64,000 nt of DNA from CAUZIZ01 sp965219005 (lineage in GTDB: Bacteria > Acidobacteriota > UBA6911 > RPQK01 > JAJDTT01). The stretch spans positions 1,178,001 through 1,242,000 of the forward strand of contig CBDCMS010000002.1 in the NCBI GenBank assembly GCA_965219005.1, given 5' to 3'. A program made the translations under genes and the position numbers. Each line of letters starts with the position of its first letter. Position 1 is the first letter of the stretch. Positions 53,736 to 61,613 of the stretch are shown in pieces. The notes under the pieces were generated by a model. The model searched no databases, had not been told where the DNA came from, and saw nothing but the letters and a program-made list of their open reading frames with translations.

Positions 53736-54923
53736 ATGCAGATTACTGACATCGAATCTTTCGTCGTTGATGCTGGCTGGAGACCCTGGGTTTTCGTCAA
53801 GGTTCAAACTAACACCGGACTGGTCGGATACGGAGAGTGCAGCGACGGCAAGAACCCCTGGGGCGTGGCAGGTACGATCCAGGACCTCAAACCACTGCTG
53901 ATCGGCAAGGATCCCCGGCCCTACGAGATGAGGTTCTGGGAGATGATTCTGGGTTCTCGCCAGAGCCCCGGTGGGATAGCGGCCAAAGGGATCGCCGGGC
54001 TCGAGCTGGCACTGCTGGACATAAAGGCCAAAGATCTAGGCATTTCGGTGGTGGAGCTCTTTGGGGGGCCGACGCGAGAAGCGGTCCGCCTCTACTGGTC
54101 GCACTGCGGCACCTCACGGGCCGAGCACAACCAATACCTGCAGAAACCGCCACTCCGGAGCATGGAAGATATCTCGCTTCTGGGTAGGGAGGTGGTGGAA
54201 AGCGGTTTCACGGCGCTCAAGACCAACATCGTTTTCCCGGGAGAGCCTGCGTTCGTCTACATGCCGGGTTTCGGTTCCGGGCCGGGTGTCACCGACCAGG
54301 TCGTCACCCCTGATCTCCTGAGACACATCGAGACGCTGATCGCGACCTTCAGGGAAGCTGTGGGGTCAGACGTCGATATCAATCTCGATCTCAACTTCAA
54401 CTTCAAACCGGAGGCCTGCAAGAGAATTGCGAAGGTGCTGGAGCCCTACGATCTACTTTGGCTCGAGATCGATATGTACGATCCCAGGGCGATACTCGAG
54501 ATCAAGGAGTCCACCACAACCCGTATTTGTACGGGAGAGAATCTTTACTACGTGCGCGACTTCATTCCCTATTTCGAGTGCAGAGCAGCCGACGTCTTCA
54601 TGGTCGACGTCCCCTGGAATGGCTTTTCCCAATCGAAGAAGGTGGGGGACCTGGCGAGCGTGTACGAGCTGAACGTCGCGCCCCATAACTATTACAGCCA
54701 TCTGGCGTCCTTCGTGAGCGCAAGTCTCTGCGGCGTGTTGCCGAACGTTCGCATCATGGAAATCGACATCGACGACGTTCCCTGGAAGGACGACCTTGTC
54801 ACCGTGCTCCCTCAGATCGAGGATGGGCACATGAGAATACCCGATGGACCTGGATGGGGTACTGACCTCAATGAGGATGAGCTCAGGAAACACCCTTGGG
54901 GAAGCAAGCGATCGGCCTGGTAG
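53736..54923 (+). CDS. Enolase-superfamily enzyme, second copy
   Basis: Mandelate racemase/muconate lactonizing-family protein of 395 residues. Putative catalytic residues: Lys162 in FTALKTNIV, metal ligands Asp218 (NLDLN), Glu244 (WLEIDMYDP) and Glu268 (CTGENLYYV), Asp291 (MVDVPW) and His317 (VAPHNYYSHL). The stretch between Lys162 and Asp218 is longer than usual and rich in Gly and Pro (PGEPAFVYMPGFGSGPGV). Predicted acid-sugar dehydratase or racemase, distinct from the DgoD-like enzyme at 18712, which has Asp-x-His at the ligand. Lies in tandem with the esterase. Confidence 0.9.
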   Translation: MQITDIESFVVDAGWRPWVFVKVQTNTGLVGYGECSDGKNPWGVAGTIQDLKPLLIGKDPRPYEMRFWEMILGSRQSPGGIAAKGIAGLELALLDIKAKDLGISVVELFGGPTREAVRLYWSHCGTSRAEHNQYLQKPPLRSMEDISLLGREVVESGFTALKTNIVFPGEPAFVYMPGFGSGPGVTDQVVTPDLLRHIETLIATFREAVGSDVDINLDLNFNFKPEACKRIAKVLEPYDLLWLEIDMYDPRAILEIKESTTTRICTGENLYYVRDFIPYFECRAADVFMVDVPWNGFSQSKKVGDLASVYELNVAPHNYYSHLASFVSASLCGVLPNVRIMEIDIDDVPWKDDLVTVLPQIEDGHMRIPDGPGWGTDLNEDELRKHPWGSKRSAW

Positions 54924-54945
54924 CAGCTCGCTGTCAAGTTTCAGC

Positions 54946-56982
54946 TTAGCGATTTGCAGGCTGTGAGCCCATCAGATAATCCCAATGTCGCCGAGCCTGG
55001 ATGACAATCTGGGGAACATCTTCCTGCAACACATAGCCCTGGGCCGCTAGCTCCAGAGCGGCGTTGGTCAGCCGCCCTAGGTAGGCGTCTCGGTTCCGGT
55101 AACGATCCATGATAGAGCGGCGTGGATCTCCAAGCCGCTGCCGCTCCTGCTCTGTTTTGGGAAAGGGTAGGTAGCACCCTTGGAAACTCGAGAGAGCGCT
55201 GGCAGGTCCGGAGGCAGCGTTGAAGAGATTCCAGCCTGTATAGGTGGCGAGAGGCACTGACAACTCCGGGAGCAGGACGCCATCGATCTCGTTCCCGTCT
55301 TCGTCGACTGCCGGAACCAGGCTCGGGAAGGCTTTGCCAACTTTGGGCGGCTGTAGAGTCACGATCCCCTCGCTGCGAAATCTCGGACCGTAGTCGGCCC
55401 TGAAGGCCTTATGAATTCGCTCAGGGAAGTTGATGCCGGGTAGTTTGGGGAAGTTCATCTTCTCAAACGGGACCAGCGTCTTTCGATCGAGACGGGGATA
55501 GCGGCTAGGCGGAGGTGCTATGCCAGAGACCACCCAGCGATCCAAAGCCACCAAGAGTGCGCGCATCGACCATTTGAAGTCCATCGGATTACTGGGTTCC
55601 TGCCCTCTTGAGATGGTGGGTGGAAATGGCCCAGGACCGTGTTGGCTTCCGGCGAAGAGATACATTCGCACGTTGTCCTGCATGGGAGCGTCGTGCTGGC
55701 CGTCGACGGTCGTATGCGTCAGCGCAGCTGCCCGACCGAAGTATTCGTAGGAAGAATTGGTGTAGAAGATCTTGGGCTGAAACTGACTCTCGGGAGATTG
55801 GGTGAGCAGACCATCGGTGATCCCGGTAGCCGGGTCGGTCTGTTCTACATCGGTGAAGGGAAAGATATCGGTCGGATAGAAGAAACAAGCATAGGGTTGA
55901 GCGTCCCGGGAAGGCTGGGCGAAGCGGTGGTTGAAACTGCCCCGACCGGCGCCTGCTACGTGTGGAATGACGCCATCGAAGGCTGACCTTCCCTCCTCAT
56001 CCTGGTTGAGCCCGAAGTAAAGAAAGGTTCTAAGAAACCGTCCACTCTGGGAACTGCCGAATCCGAATGCTCGATTGAGAGCTCCACCGGGTAGGGACAG
56101 GGCAGGGGAGGTGTGGTGCTTGAGGTGGGAGATCATGTCCCTGACGGCAACCATGCCCAGCCCGACCAGAGGTGGATCCTCTGAAACATAGACCACCTCG
56201 TAGATCTTTCCCGGTTGGAATCCCCCCTTCAGCGCAACGTGGGTCGTATCGGGAGTCAGTTGGCCATCTTTGAAGCGTGCAAACCGCCACCGAGAGCGAG
56301 GAACTTCACGGCGCGGCGCTTCGACACCGTCTCTGACGGTCATGACGTTCGCTGGATCCGCGGAATCGGCGGTCGGATAGGGGATGTGGTTTCGATCCGA
56401 AAGGATATGATCTCGGGCTGATTTGGTTACCACGAAGTCGCAGCGGACCCGACCTCGAATCGGTCCATCCTTCTCTCGCGCGATTGGTGGGTAGAGCCGT
56501 ATCTTCCTGCCGTCTCTGCGGGTGTCGAACTGCCAGCCCAGCCAGAGCACCGTGTACCCGCGTCGCATCAGGAAACCGTCGCCAACCTCCGCTTCGCTGG
56601 AAAAATCGCCGCTCCTGCTGGCCCGGTTGAAGTAGGACAACAGCGCCTTGCCGCCGCGGTTCGAAACCTCGAAGAAGACAGCCTGGTTGCCCCGCTGGAT
56701 CTGTTTCGGTTTCAGCAAGAAGAAGTCGGCCGAAAACTCAACATCTCCATCTAGGTTTGTCGGAGCTTTAAGGATATCCGTGATTCGTCGATTGGCCTGG
56801 TGGTCCGGATCGATGGCGTAGAGGATTCTGCCGCTGATCTTTTCGTAGGGACCAGCCAGCCCGAACGATTTTCCGCCCAGTAGATCCTCACGAGAAGTGA
56901 CTTCGAAACCCGTAACCCGGGCAAATAGAGGAGAAGAGAGTGCCAAGAACGCAACGCAAGAGGGAAGCAATCGTAGCCACAT
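54946..56982 (-). CDS. Large secreted alpha/beta-hydrolase-domain protein
   Basis: Exported protein of about 678 residues from the start giving MWLRLLPSCVAFLALSSPLFA (signal peptide); GTG 57030 is an alternative. The family segment RAFGFGSSQSGRFLRTFLYFGLNQDEEGRSAFDGVIPHVAGAGRG includes a Gly-x-Ser-x-Ser/Gly-like nucleophile, and EPSNPMDFKWSMRALLVALDRWVVSGIAPPPSRYPRL is conserved in this group of uncharacterised hydrolases. It matches secreted alpha/beta-hydrolase-domain-containing proteins of Acidobacteriota and relatives. Substrate unknown. It is convergent with the enolase-superfamily gene and divergent from the cytochrome gene. Confidence 0.8.
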   Translation of the reverse strand: MWLRLLPSCVAFLALSSPLFARVTGFEVTSREDLLGGKSFGLAGPYEKISGRILYAIDPDHQANRRITDILKAPTNLDGDVEFSADFFLLKPKQIQRGNQAVFFEVSNRGGKALLSYFNRASRSGDFSSEAEVGDGFLMRRGYTVLWLGWQFDTRRDGRKIRLYPPIAREKDGPIRGRVRCDFVVTKSARDHILSDRNHIPYPTADSADPANVMTVRDGVEAPRREVPRSRWRFARFKDGQLTPDTTHVALKGGFQPGKIYEVVYVSEDPPLVGLGMVAVRDMISHLKHHTSPALSLPGGALNRAFGFGSSQSGRFLRTFLYFGLNQDEEGRSAFDGVIPHVAGAGRGSFNHRFAQPSRDAQPYACFFYPTDIFPFTDVEQTDPATGITDGLLTQSPESQFQPKIFYTNSSYEYFGRAAALTHTTVDGQHDAPMQDNVRMYLFAGSQHGPGPFPPTISRGQEPSNPMDFKWSMRALLVALDRWVVSGIAPPPSRYPRLDRKTLVPFEKMNFPKLPGINFPERIHKAFRADYGPRFRSEGIVTLQPPKVGKAFPSLVPAVDEDGNEIDGVLLPELSVPLATYTGWNLFNAASGPASALSSFQGCYLPFPKTEQERQRLGDPRRSIMDRYRNRDAYLGRLTNAALELAAQGYVLQEDVPQIVIQARRHWDYLMGSQPANR

Positions 56983-57129
56983 CTGCCAATTAGAGTCCCG
57001 GAATGATGGCAGAAGCAAGGGGGATGACACAAGACGGCGAATTTTTCACACCCTCACCACCCTCTTCCGCTTGACTGTCGACCGGGCTCCTCGTAAGATG
57101 AGCCGCCATTCGCTTGGGAGTTCCAGCCG

Positions 57130-57777
57130 GTGATTCGCATCTGGGTCCATACCGCGGTTTTGGTCCTATTCTTCTCAGCCAGCATTTCGGGGAGCGAGCA
57201 ACGATTCTCCCATCCCGTTCATCTACTTCGGGGAGGACTGGAATGCGATGACTGTCATGCAACGGCCTCCGGCAGCAAGGCTGCGAGTGACAATAACCTC
57301 CCCCGAGTCGAGATCTGTGTTGAGTGTCACGATGGCACCCGAGCGATGCCGATCGACCTCGCGGCATACGGTTGGAAGCCGGTTGAAAGGACCTTCAGTT
57401 TTGACCATCAGTTCCATCTGCGGCTGGGAAACCTCGCGCCCCTTCTGGCAAAGGCCATTGATTCCGGGAAGTACCTGGGGCGGCAGGGCGGCATTCGGAG
57501 GCATTTGGCTACGGAAAACCATTGCGAGGCCTGTCACAGGGGCTTGGCTGAGAGTGAGGACCACGGCATGCCCCAGATGTCCGACTGCCTTGTCTGCCAT
57601 TCAGAGATCGACAACCCGTTCAGCTGTACCACCTGTCATTTGGAGGGCATCCAGCTTCGACCCCAGGATCACACCCTGAAGTTTGTTGATCGCCATGCCT
57701 CGAAGGACTTCGAGTACGAAAAGACGACTTGTCTCCCCTGCCACGGGACCAACTTTGCGTGTAGAGGATGCCACTAG
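57130..57777 (+). CDS. Seven-haem c-type cytochrome
   Basis: Exported protein of 215 residues starting at GTG 57130. After a signal peptide (IRIWVHTAVLVLFFSASISG) there are seven CxxCH haem-attachment motifs: CDDCH, CVECH, CEACH, CLVCH, CTTCH, CLPCH and CRGCH, the last at the C terminus. It resembles small multihaem electron carriers (class III or c7-like). Periplasmic location is expected. No partner oxidoreductase or cytochrome-maturation gene lies nearby, so its electron donor and acceptor are unknown. Confidence 0.93.
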   Translation: MIRIWVHTAVLVLFFSASISGSEQRFSHPVHLLRGGLECDDCHATASGSKAASDNNLPRVEICVECHDGTRAMPIDLAAYGWKPVERTFSFDHQFHLRLGNLAPLLAKAIDSGKYLGRQGGIRRHLATENHCEACHRGLAESEDHGMPQMSDCLVCHSEIDNPFSCTTCHLEGIQLRPQDHTLKFVDRHASKDFEYEKTTCLPCHGTNFACRGCH

Positions 57778-57815
57778 CTGATTCCCGACAATTCCGACAA
57801 TAGTATTTACTTTTG

Positions 57816-57831
57816 TGTGATCGCTGTCACA
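57816..57831. promoter_or_regulatory. Possible CRP/FNR-family binding site
   Basis: A perfect TGTGA-N6-TCACA palindrome (TGTGATCGCTGTCACA), identical in half-sites to the CRP consensus. It lies between two convergent genes: 39 bp after the cytochrome stop and 311 bp before the end of the STAS gene. A small ORF (57846-58073, 75 residues) starts just downstream, but its sequence is not recognisable. The rest of the 365-bp gap holds nothing I can identify. Confidence 0.45.
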
Positions 57832-58142
57832 AGAAGTAATAAAAAATGGAGCTAGTATCAGTGACATTGAGGCGCGGCCGGTTCGAAGGTACCTTTCCTT
57901 TCGGAACGGCGCACAGAGAGCTGAGCATGTTGAATAGACTGCGAGAGAGCATAGCGTACCTCCCAATACTCCCTTCCATAAGACCCAGTGTGTATCGCTA
58001 TGTTCGACCAGAACTCGCACCTGTGGGTGTGCTTGCCCTCGACCGAATCGGTCGCGCGATCCACTCCGTCTGATCACGAAGCTACAACAGAAGATTTGCT
58101 GGAACTATCTGGGGCGGACCGCGGCTTCTGTAGCGGAGTCTG

Positions 58143-58511
58143 TCAGTCTTCCAGGTTGGTCGGAGTCGATTCTTCCTCGAACTTTGCCAAAGCCTCTTCC
58201 TCGCTCTCGTAGACATCCAGAAGAGGCAGAAGCTGACTCAGTGAGAGAACGTGCTTCACTCTGTCCCCCACACGCAGGAGCTTGACCGAACAGTTGAATC
58301 GTTTGGCTAGCTTGATGCCGGCCACCAACTCGCCAATCCCGGCGCTATCGATCCAGGAAACGCCGGATAGATTAATGAGAACCTTTTGCCAGCCCTCGGC
58401 GAGAAGCTCGTTCATGATATCCCTGAGTAGCTGATCCCCCACTCCCACGACCAGGCGGCCCTCAAGGTCCACGATGACCACATCGCCCGATTTCCGAACA
58501 TCGACATGCAT
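58143..58511 (-). CDS. STAS-domain anti-sigma factor antagonist
   Basis: Protein of 122 residues resembling SpoIIAA/RsbV. DVVIVDLEGRLVVG opens the fold, LINLSGVSWIDSAGIGELVAG contains the phosphorylatable Ser56 in the conserved DSAG motif, and a C-terminal helix ends in acidic repeats. In partner-switching systems it would bind a kinase/anti-sigma factor. No such kinase or PP2C phosphatase is encoded nearby, so the partner is elsewhere. Confidence 0.92.
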   Translation of the reverse strand: MHVDVRKSGDVVIVDLEGRLVVGVGDQLLRDIMNELLAEGWQKVLINLSGVSWIDSAGIGELVAGIKLAKRFNCSVKLLRVGDRVKHVLSLSQLLPLLDVYESEEEALAKFEEESTPTNLED

Positions 58512-58722
58512 TGGTGTCTCTCCTACAAAAACAAGACGGAATTCATTCCACCAGAGGTGTCATGCTGTCCCGATGCCATCGCAGTCAAGGGATTCATTCG
58601 CGATCCCGGGAATCCCGCCCAACCGGCCAGCCGGGCGCGAGCGAGGAGAGTATAGCACGGCCAAAGCCTGGCGTCTTGGCGACCCTGAAAGGTTCACTCA
58701 TCCACCAAACCTTCAACTATTA

Positions 58723-58989
58723 CTAGCGGCATTCGATACTCTTAGGTGGGGTTCGTGAGCAAGCCATGCCCTCGGTTCTCGTTGAGGCCAACAAGGCGCA
58801 GGCAACGTCGGTAGCCGTGCGTTGGGCCTCCTCTCGGGTTGCTCCGGAGGCGGAGCGGCAAAGAGTCCTTCCCTTGAATTCGATGCACACGTCACAGCTG
58901 AAAACATTCAGACTCATTGTCGAGTAGAGGAGATAACCGACGAAAGCCAGTGTGCCTACGATGGCCAGGGCTTTGGTACGCGTTGACAT
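58723..58989 (-). CDS. Small membrane-anchored cysteine-rich protein
   Basis: Protein of 88 residues with an N-terminal hydrophobic helix (ALAIVGTLAFVGYLLYS), then four conserved-looking cysteines in a soluble C-terminal part: CDVCIEFKGRTLCRS, ACALLAS and MACSRTPPKSIECR. The compact cysteine pattern suggests disulfides in the periplasm. I recall similar small proteins in other Gram-negative genomes but cannot confirm. Divergent from the NHL gene by about 140 bp. Function unknown. Confidence 0.7.
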   Translation of the reverse strand: MSTRTKALAIVGTLAFVGYLLYSTMSLNVFSCDVCIEFKGRTLCRSASGATREEAQRTATDVACALLASTRTEGMACSRTPPKSIECR

Positions 58990-59131
58990 GGTCCTCTATT
59001 GTATCAATCACCGAAACCAGTGTCGGAGCCCTTTTAAGATACGACAGAGCAGACCGAGTGCTTTGATTGACATCGAGAGGTCGAAGTGATCCAATTTTGG
59101 TTCGAAATCCAACAACTATGAGGTGTTCTGG

Positions 59132-59986
59132 ATGCAAGTAGGCGATGGCGAATATCGGTACGAGGTGATCACCGACTGGGCCAAACTACCTTCTGGCTGG
59201 ACCTTCGGCTGGATCCCCGGCGTGGCGGTAGACAGCCAGGATCGGGTCTATGTGTACAGCAGAAGTGAGCATCCGATGATGGTTTTTGATCGTGATGGGA
59301 ACTTCCTGACGTCCTGGGGCGACGATGTCCTGGAGAATGCCCACGGAATCTTCATCGATTCAGATGACAACATCTATTGCACCGAATGGAGTTCTCACTG
59401 CGTCCATAAGTTCAACCCTGACGGGCAGCTCCAGTGGACCTTGGGGTCGCCGGGTATACCCAGGCCACCTGGGGTTCCTTTCAACCTGCCCACCGACCTG
59501 GCCGTAGCGCCCGACGGCTGTTTCTTCGTCAGCGACGGATACGGAAACTCGAAAGTGCACAAGTACTCCGCAGAAGGAACTCTGCTGTCCAACTGGGGAG
59601 AACCCGGGAGTGGCCCTGGGCAATTCAACCTCGTCCACAGCGTTTGGGTCGACTCCGACTATCAGGTCTACATCTGCGACAGGGAAAACAACCGTATCCA
59701 GATATTCGATGGAGACGGCCAATTCTTGAAAGAATGGACTGGATTTCTGCAGCCTGACAAGTTGTGGTTCGATGAGAGTGAAACCCTTTTCATGGCCGAG
59801 ATTCGTCATCGGGTGACGATTCTTGATAGGCAAGGAGAAATCTTGTCGCAGTGGGGTGAGGCGGGCGATCAGCCCAATCAGTTCCGTTCCTATCCTCATG
59901 GCATCTGGGGAGACAGCAGGGGAGACATCTATGTCAGCGAGGTTGCCTCGGACGCGCAGCTGAAGAAGTTTGTTCGCCAGCGTTGA
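59132..59986 (+). CDS. NHL-repeat beta-propeller protein
   Basis: Protein of 284 residues made almost wholly of NHL repeats: GWIPGVAVDSQDRVYVYSRSEHPMMVFDRDGNFL, GIFIDSDDNIYCTEWSSHCVHKFNPDGQL, LAVAPDGCFFVSDGYGNSKVHKYSAEGTLL, SVWVDSDYQVYICDRENNRIQIFDGDGQFL, GIWGDSRGDIYVSEVASD, about six blades. It resembles peptidyl-alpha-hydroxyglycine amidating lyase-like and other NHL propellers, but catalytic residues cannot be confirmed. No signal peptide is evident from ATG 59132, which has GAGG at 59120-59123; GTG 59123 is the alternative. Confidence 0.85.
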   Translation: MQVGDGEYRYEVITDWAKLPSGWTFGWIPGVAVDSQDRVYVYSRSEHPMMVFDRDGNFLTSWGDDVLENAHGIFIDSDDNIYCTEWSSHCVHKFNPDGQLQWTLGSPGIPRPPGVPFNLPTDLAVAPDGCFFVSDGYGNSKVHKYSAEGTLLSNWGEPGSGPGQFNLVHSVWVDSDYQVYICDRENNRIQIFDGDGQFLKEWTGFLQPDKLWFDESETLFMAEIRHRVTILDRQGEILSQWGEAGDQPNQFRSYPHGIWGDSRGDIYVSEVASDAQLKKFVRQR

Positions 59987-60134
59987 GAACCGCGAAGGAA
60001 TAGTGTTGTAGAGTTGGCGCTCTGATATTTGTGCCAGATTCGGTCGCGAACGGTACCGAAGCGGGAGCCTACGAGTCATGCTTCCATGCCACCGAAAAGG
60101 CTAATTCTTTCAGGGTTCAGGTGGAGGTAAAGTC

Positions 60135-60914
60135 ATGTATCGACGATTCCAAGTAGCGGTTCAGATTCTTTCCCTCTGTCTGCTCCTGATCTCAGCGCCG
60201 AATTGCCGGGATGTAGGAACAGAGATGTCCGACGAGGAATTCGAAGAGGCGATCAAGGACTCTGTCAAGGTAGCGAACTCTCTAACACCCGAGGAGCAAG
60301 CCGAAGGGTGGGAACTGCTTTTCGACGGAACCAATCTTGACCCATGGCGCGGCTTCAAGCAGAGCGGCGTCCCCCCAGGCTGGTCGATCAGGGGAGGCTC
60401 CATTCACTTTTCGGGAGAAGTGCCCGCCGCCGGCGACATCATCACCGACGAGCAGTACAAGGATTTTGAGCTGAGGCTTGAATGGCGAGTCTCCAGGGGT
60501 GGCAACAGCGGAATCTTTTTTCATGTAAGCGAAGATTTCGACCACGCATGGGAATCTGGCCCGGAAATGCAGGTGTTGGACGATGACGGTCACCCAGATG
60601 GCACCAAGCCGGAGACTCGAGCGGGCACGAACTACGCCCTCCATCCGCTTTCCAAAGAGGCGATCAAACCGGTAGGAGAGTGGAATCAGGTCGGTCTTCT
60701 GGTCAACGGCGCTCACGTCGAGCACTGGGTGAACGGTGACAAGATTGTGGAATACGAATTGTGGAGCGACGATTGGAAGGAAAGGGTGGCCAAGAGCAAG
60801 TTCGCAGCGATGCCTGCCTACGGCCAGAGCAAGACCGGTCACATCGCGTTACAGGATCACGGAGATCCAGTTTGGTTCCGAGGGATCAAGATCCGCCGTC
60901 TCAACGCGGAATGA
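60135..60914 (+). CDS. DUF1080 (3-keto-disaccharide hydrolase-like) protein
   Basis: Exported protein of 259 residues with a signal sequence (VAVQILSLCLLLISA) ending near Cys in PNCRD, an imperfect lipobox. The DUF1080 fold is clear: EGWELLFDGTNLDPWRGF, GWSIRGGSIHF, DFELRLEWRVSRGGNSGIFFHVSED, and a NQVGLLVNGAHVEHWVNGDKIVEYELWS segment, with FAAMPAYGQSKTGHIALQDHGDPVWFRGIKIRRL at the end. This fold is common in secreted glycan-processing proteins of this kind of organism. The next gene is convergent. Confidence 0.92.
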   Translation: MYRRFQVAVQILSLCLLLISAPNCRDVGTEMSDEEFEEAIKDSVKVANSLTPEEQAEGWELLFDGTNLDPWRGFKQSGVPPGWSIRGGSIHFSGEVPAAGDIITDEQYKDFELRLEWRVSRGGNSGIFFHVSEDFDHAWESGPEMQVLDDDGHPDGTKPETRAGTNYALHPLSKEAIKPVGEWNQVGLLVNGAHVEHWVNGDKIVEYELWSDDWKERVAKSKFAAMPAYGQSKTGHIALQDHGDPVWFRGIKIRRLNAE

Positions 60915-60964
60915 ACCAGTCTCCGCAGTCAGTTGCTCCAACTCCCCCAGGTACTCTCTGGGGG

Positions 60965-61183
60965 TCAAGACACTAATTCGATGGGGATCTTTCTCCCGGC
61001 CTGGAACAGGTGGGCATCTCGGGCCTTCCAGGCCTCGTAGACGAGATCCCAGCACGGTCTGCAGTCATCCAGGTGGATCAGGAAGGTCAGTTCGTCGTCG
61101 AGGCTCAATGTCCCCTCCATGAATGACCGGAGAAATTCTTGGTCGCAGTGTCGTCCTTGGGGGGCTCTTTGTCCTATCATCAC
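60965..61183 (-). CDS. Small zf-HC2-like protein
   Basis: Protein of 72 residues. The segment FLRSFMEGTLSLDDELTFLIHLDDCRPCWDLVYEAW contains a His-x3-Cys-x2-Cys zinc-finger pattern typical of the N-terminal part of ZAS anti-sigma factors. There is no transmembrane segment and no sigma-factor gene beside it, so it is either a stand-alone regulator or a decayed anti-sigma factor. It starts MMIGQRAPQG and lies convergent to the DUF1080 gene. Confidence 0.65.
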   Translation of the reverse strand: MMIGQRAPQGRHCDQEFLRSFMEGTLSLDDELTFLIHLDDCRPCWDLVYEAWKARDAHLFQAGRKIPIELVS

Positions 61184-61255
61184 ACCCGCCCATATCGACC
61201 AGCCGATTGTTCCACTTTGTGCGATAGATCACTGGAAGCTCGGTTGTACAGGTTA

Positions 61256-61495
61256 GTGGGCCCCTTCAAGCACTTGCCCCATTCGAGAACGGAACTTTTT
61301 GAGCCATGTAAGCCTGAAGCGCGAGCGAGGGGTTGGGGATCTGCGAGATTCTGCTGTTGTCCAGCTCTCTCCTCGAAACGTGGGGCATACTGCTAACGAG
61401 CGAAGTCGTTCGCGGCTCTGTTGCCTGCAGCTGTTTCCGGTACTGTTCACTGATCACTTCATCACTGTTCACTATTCAAGGTTCAGCTTAGGGCC
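61256..61495 (-). repeat. Dispersed long repeat, copy F with empty IS site
   Basis: Reverse-orientation repeat of about 240 bp. It has GTGGGCCCC, an intact IS target TTCGAGAA (61282-61289), GGAACTTTTTGAGCC, CCTGAAGCGCGAGCGAGGGG, CAGCTCTCTCCTCGAAACG, TTCGTTCGCGGCTCTGTTGC, ACTGTTCACTGATCACTTC and TTCAGCTTAGG. It fills most of the 430-bp gap before the Nramp-like gene. Confidence 0.78.
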
Positions 61496-61613
61496 AATGC
61501 TCCAACCTTTGTTTGGCTCATGGTCTTTTCACCTGTAACCTTCAATCCAGAGTGGTAAGATTCTCCGTCTGAAGCTTGGCGGATTTTTCCGAACAGGGTT
61601 AGGAGTTACAACC

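Noticed and set aside
57846..58073. 75-codon ORF just after the CRP-like palindrome
   Set aside because: Suggestive position, but the protein has no recognisable features and only a weak ribosome site; kept as a possibility in the findings, not as a gene.
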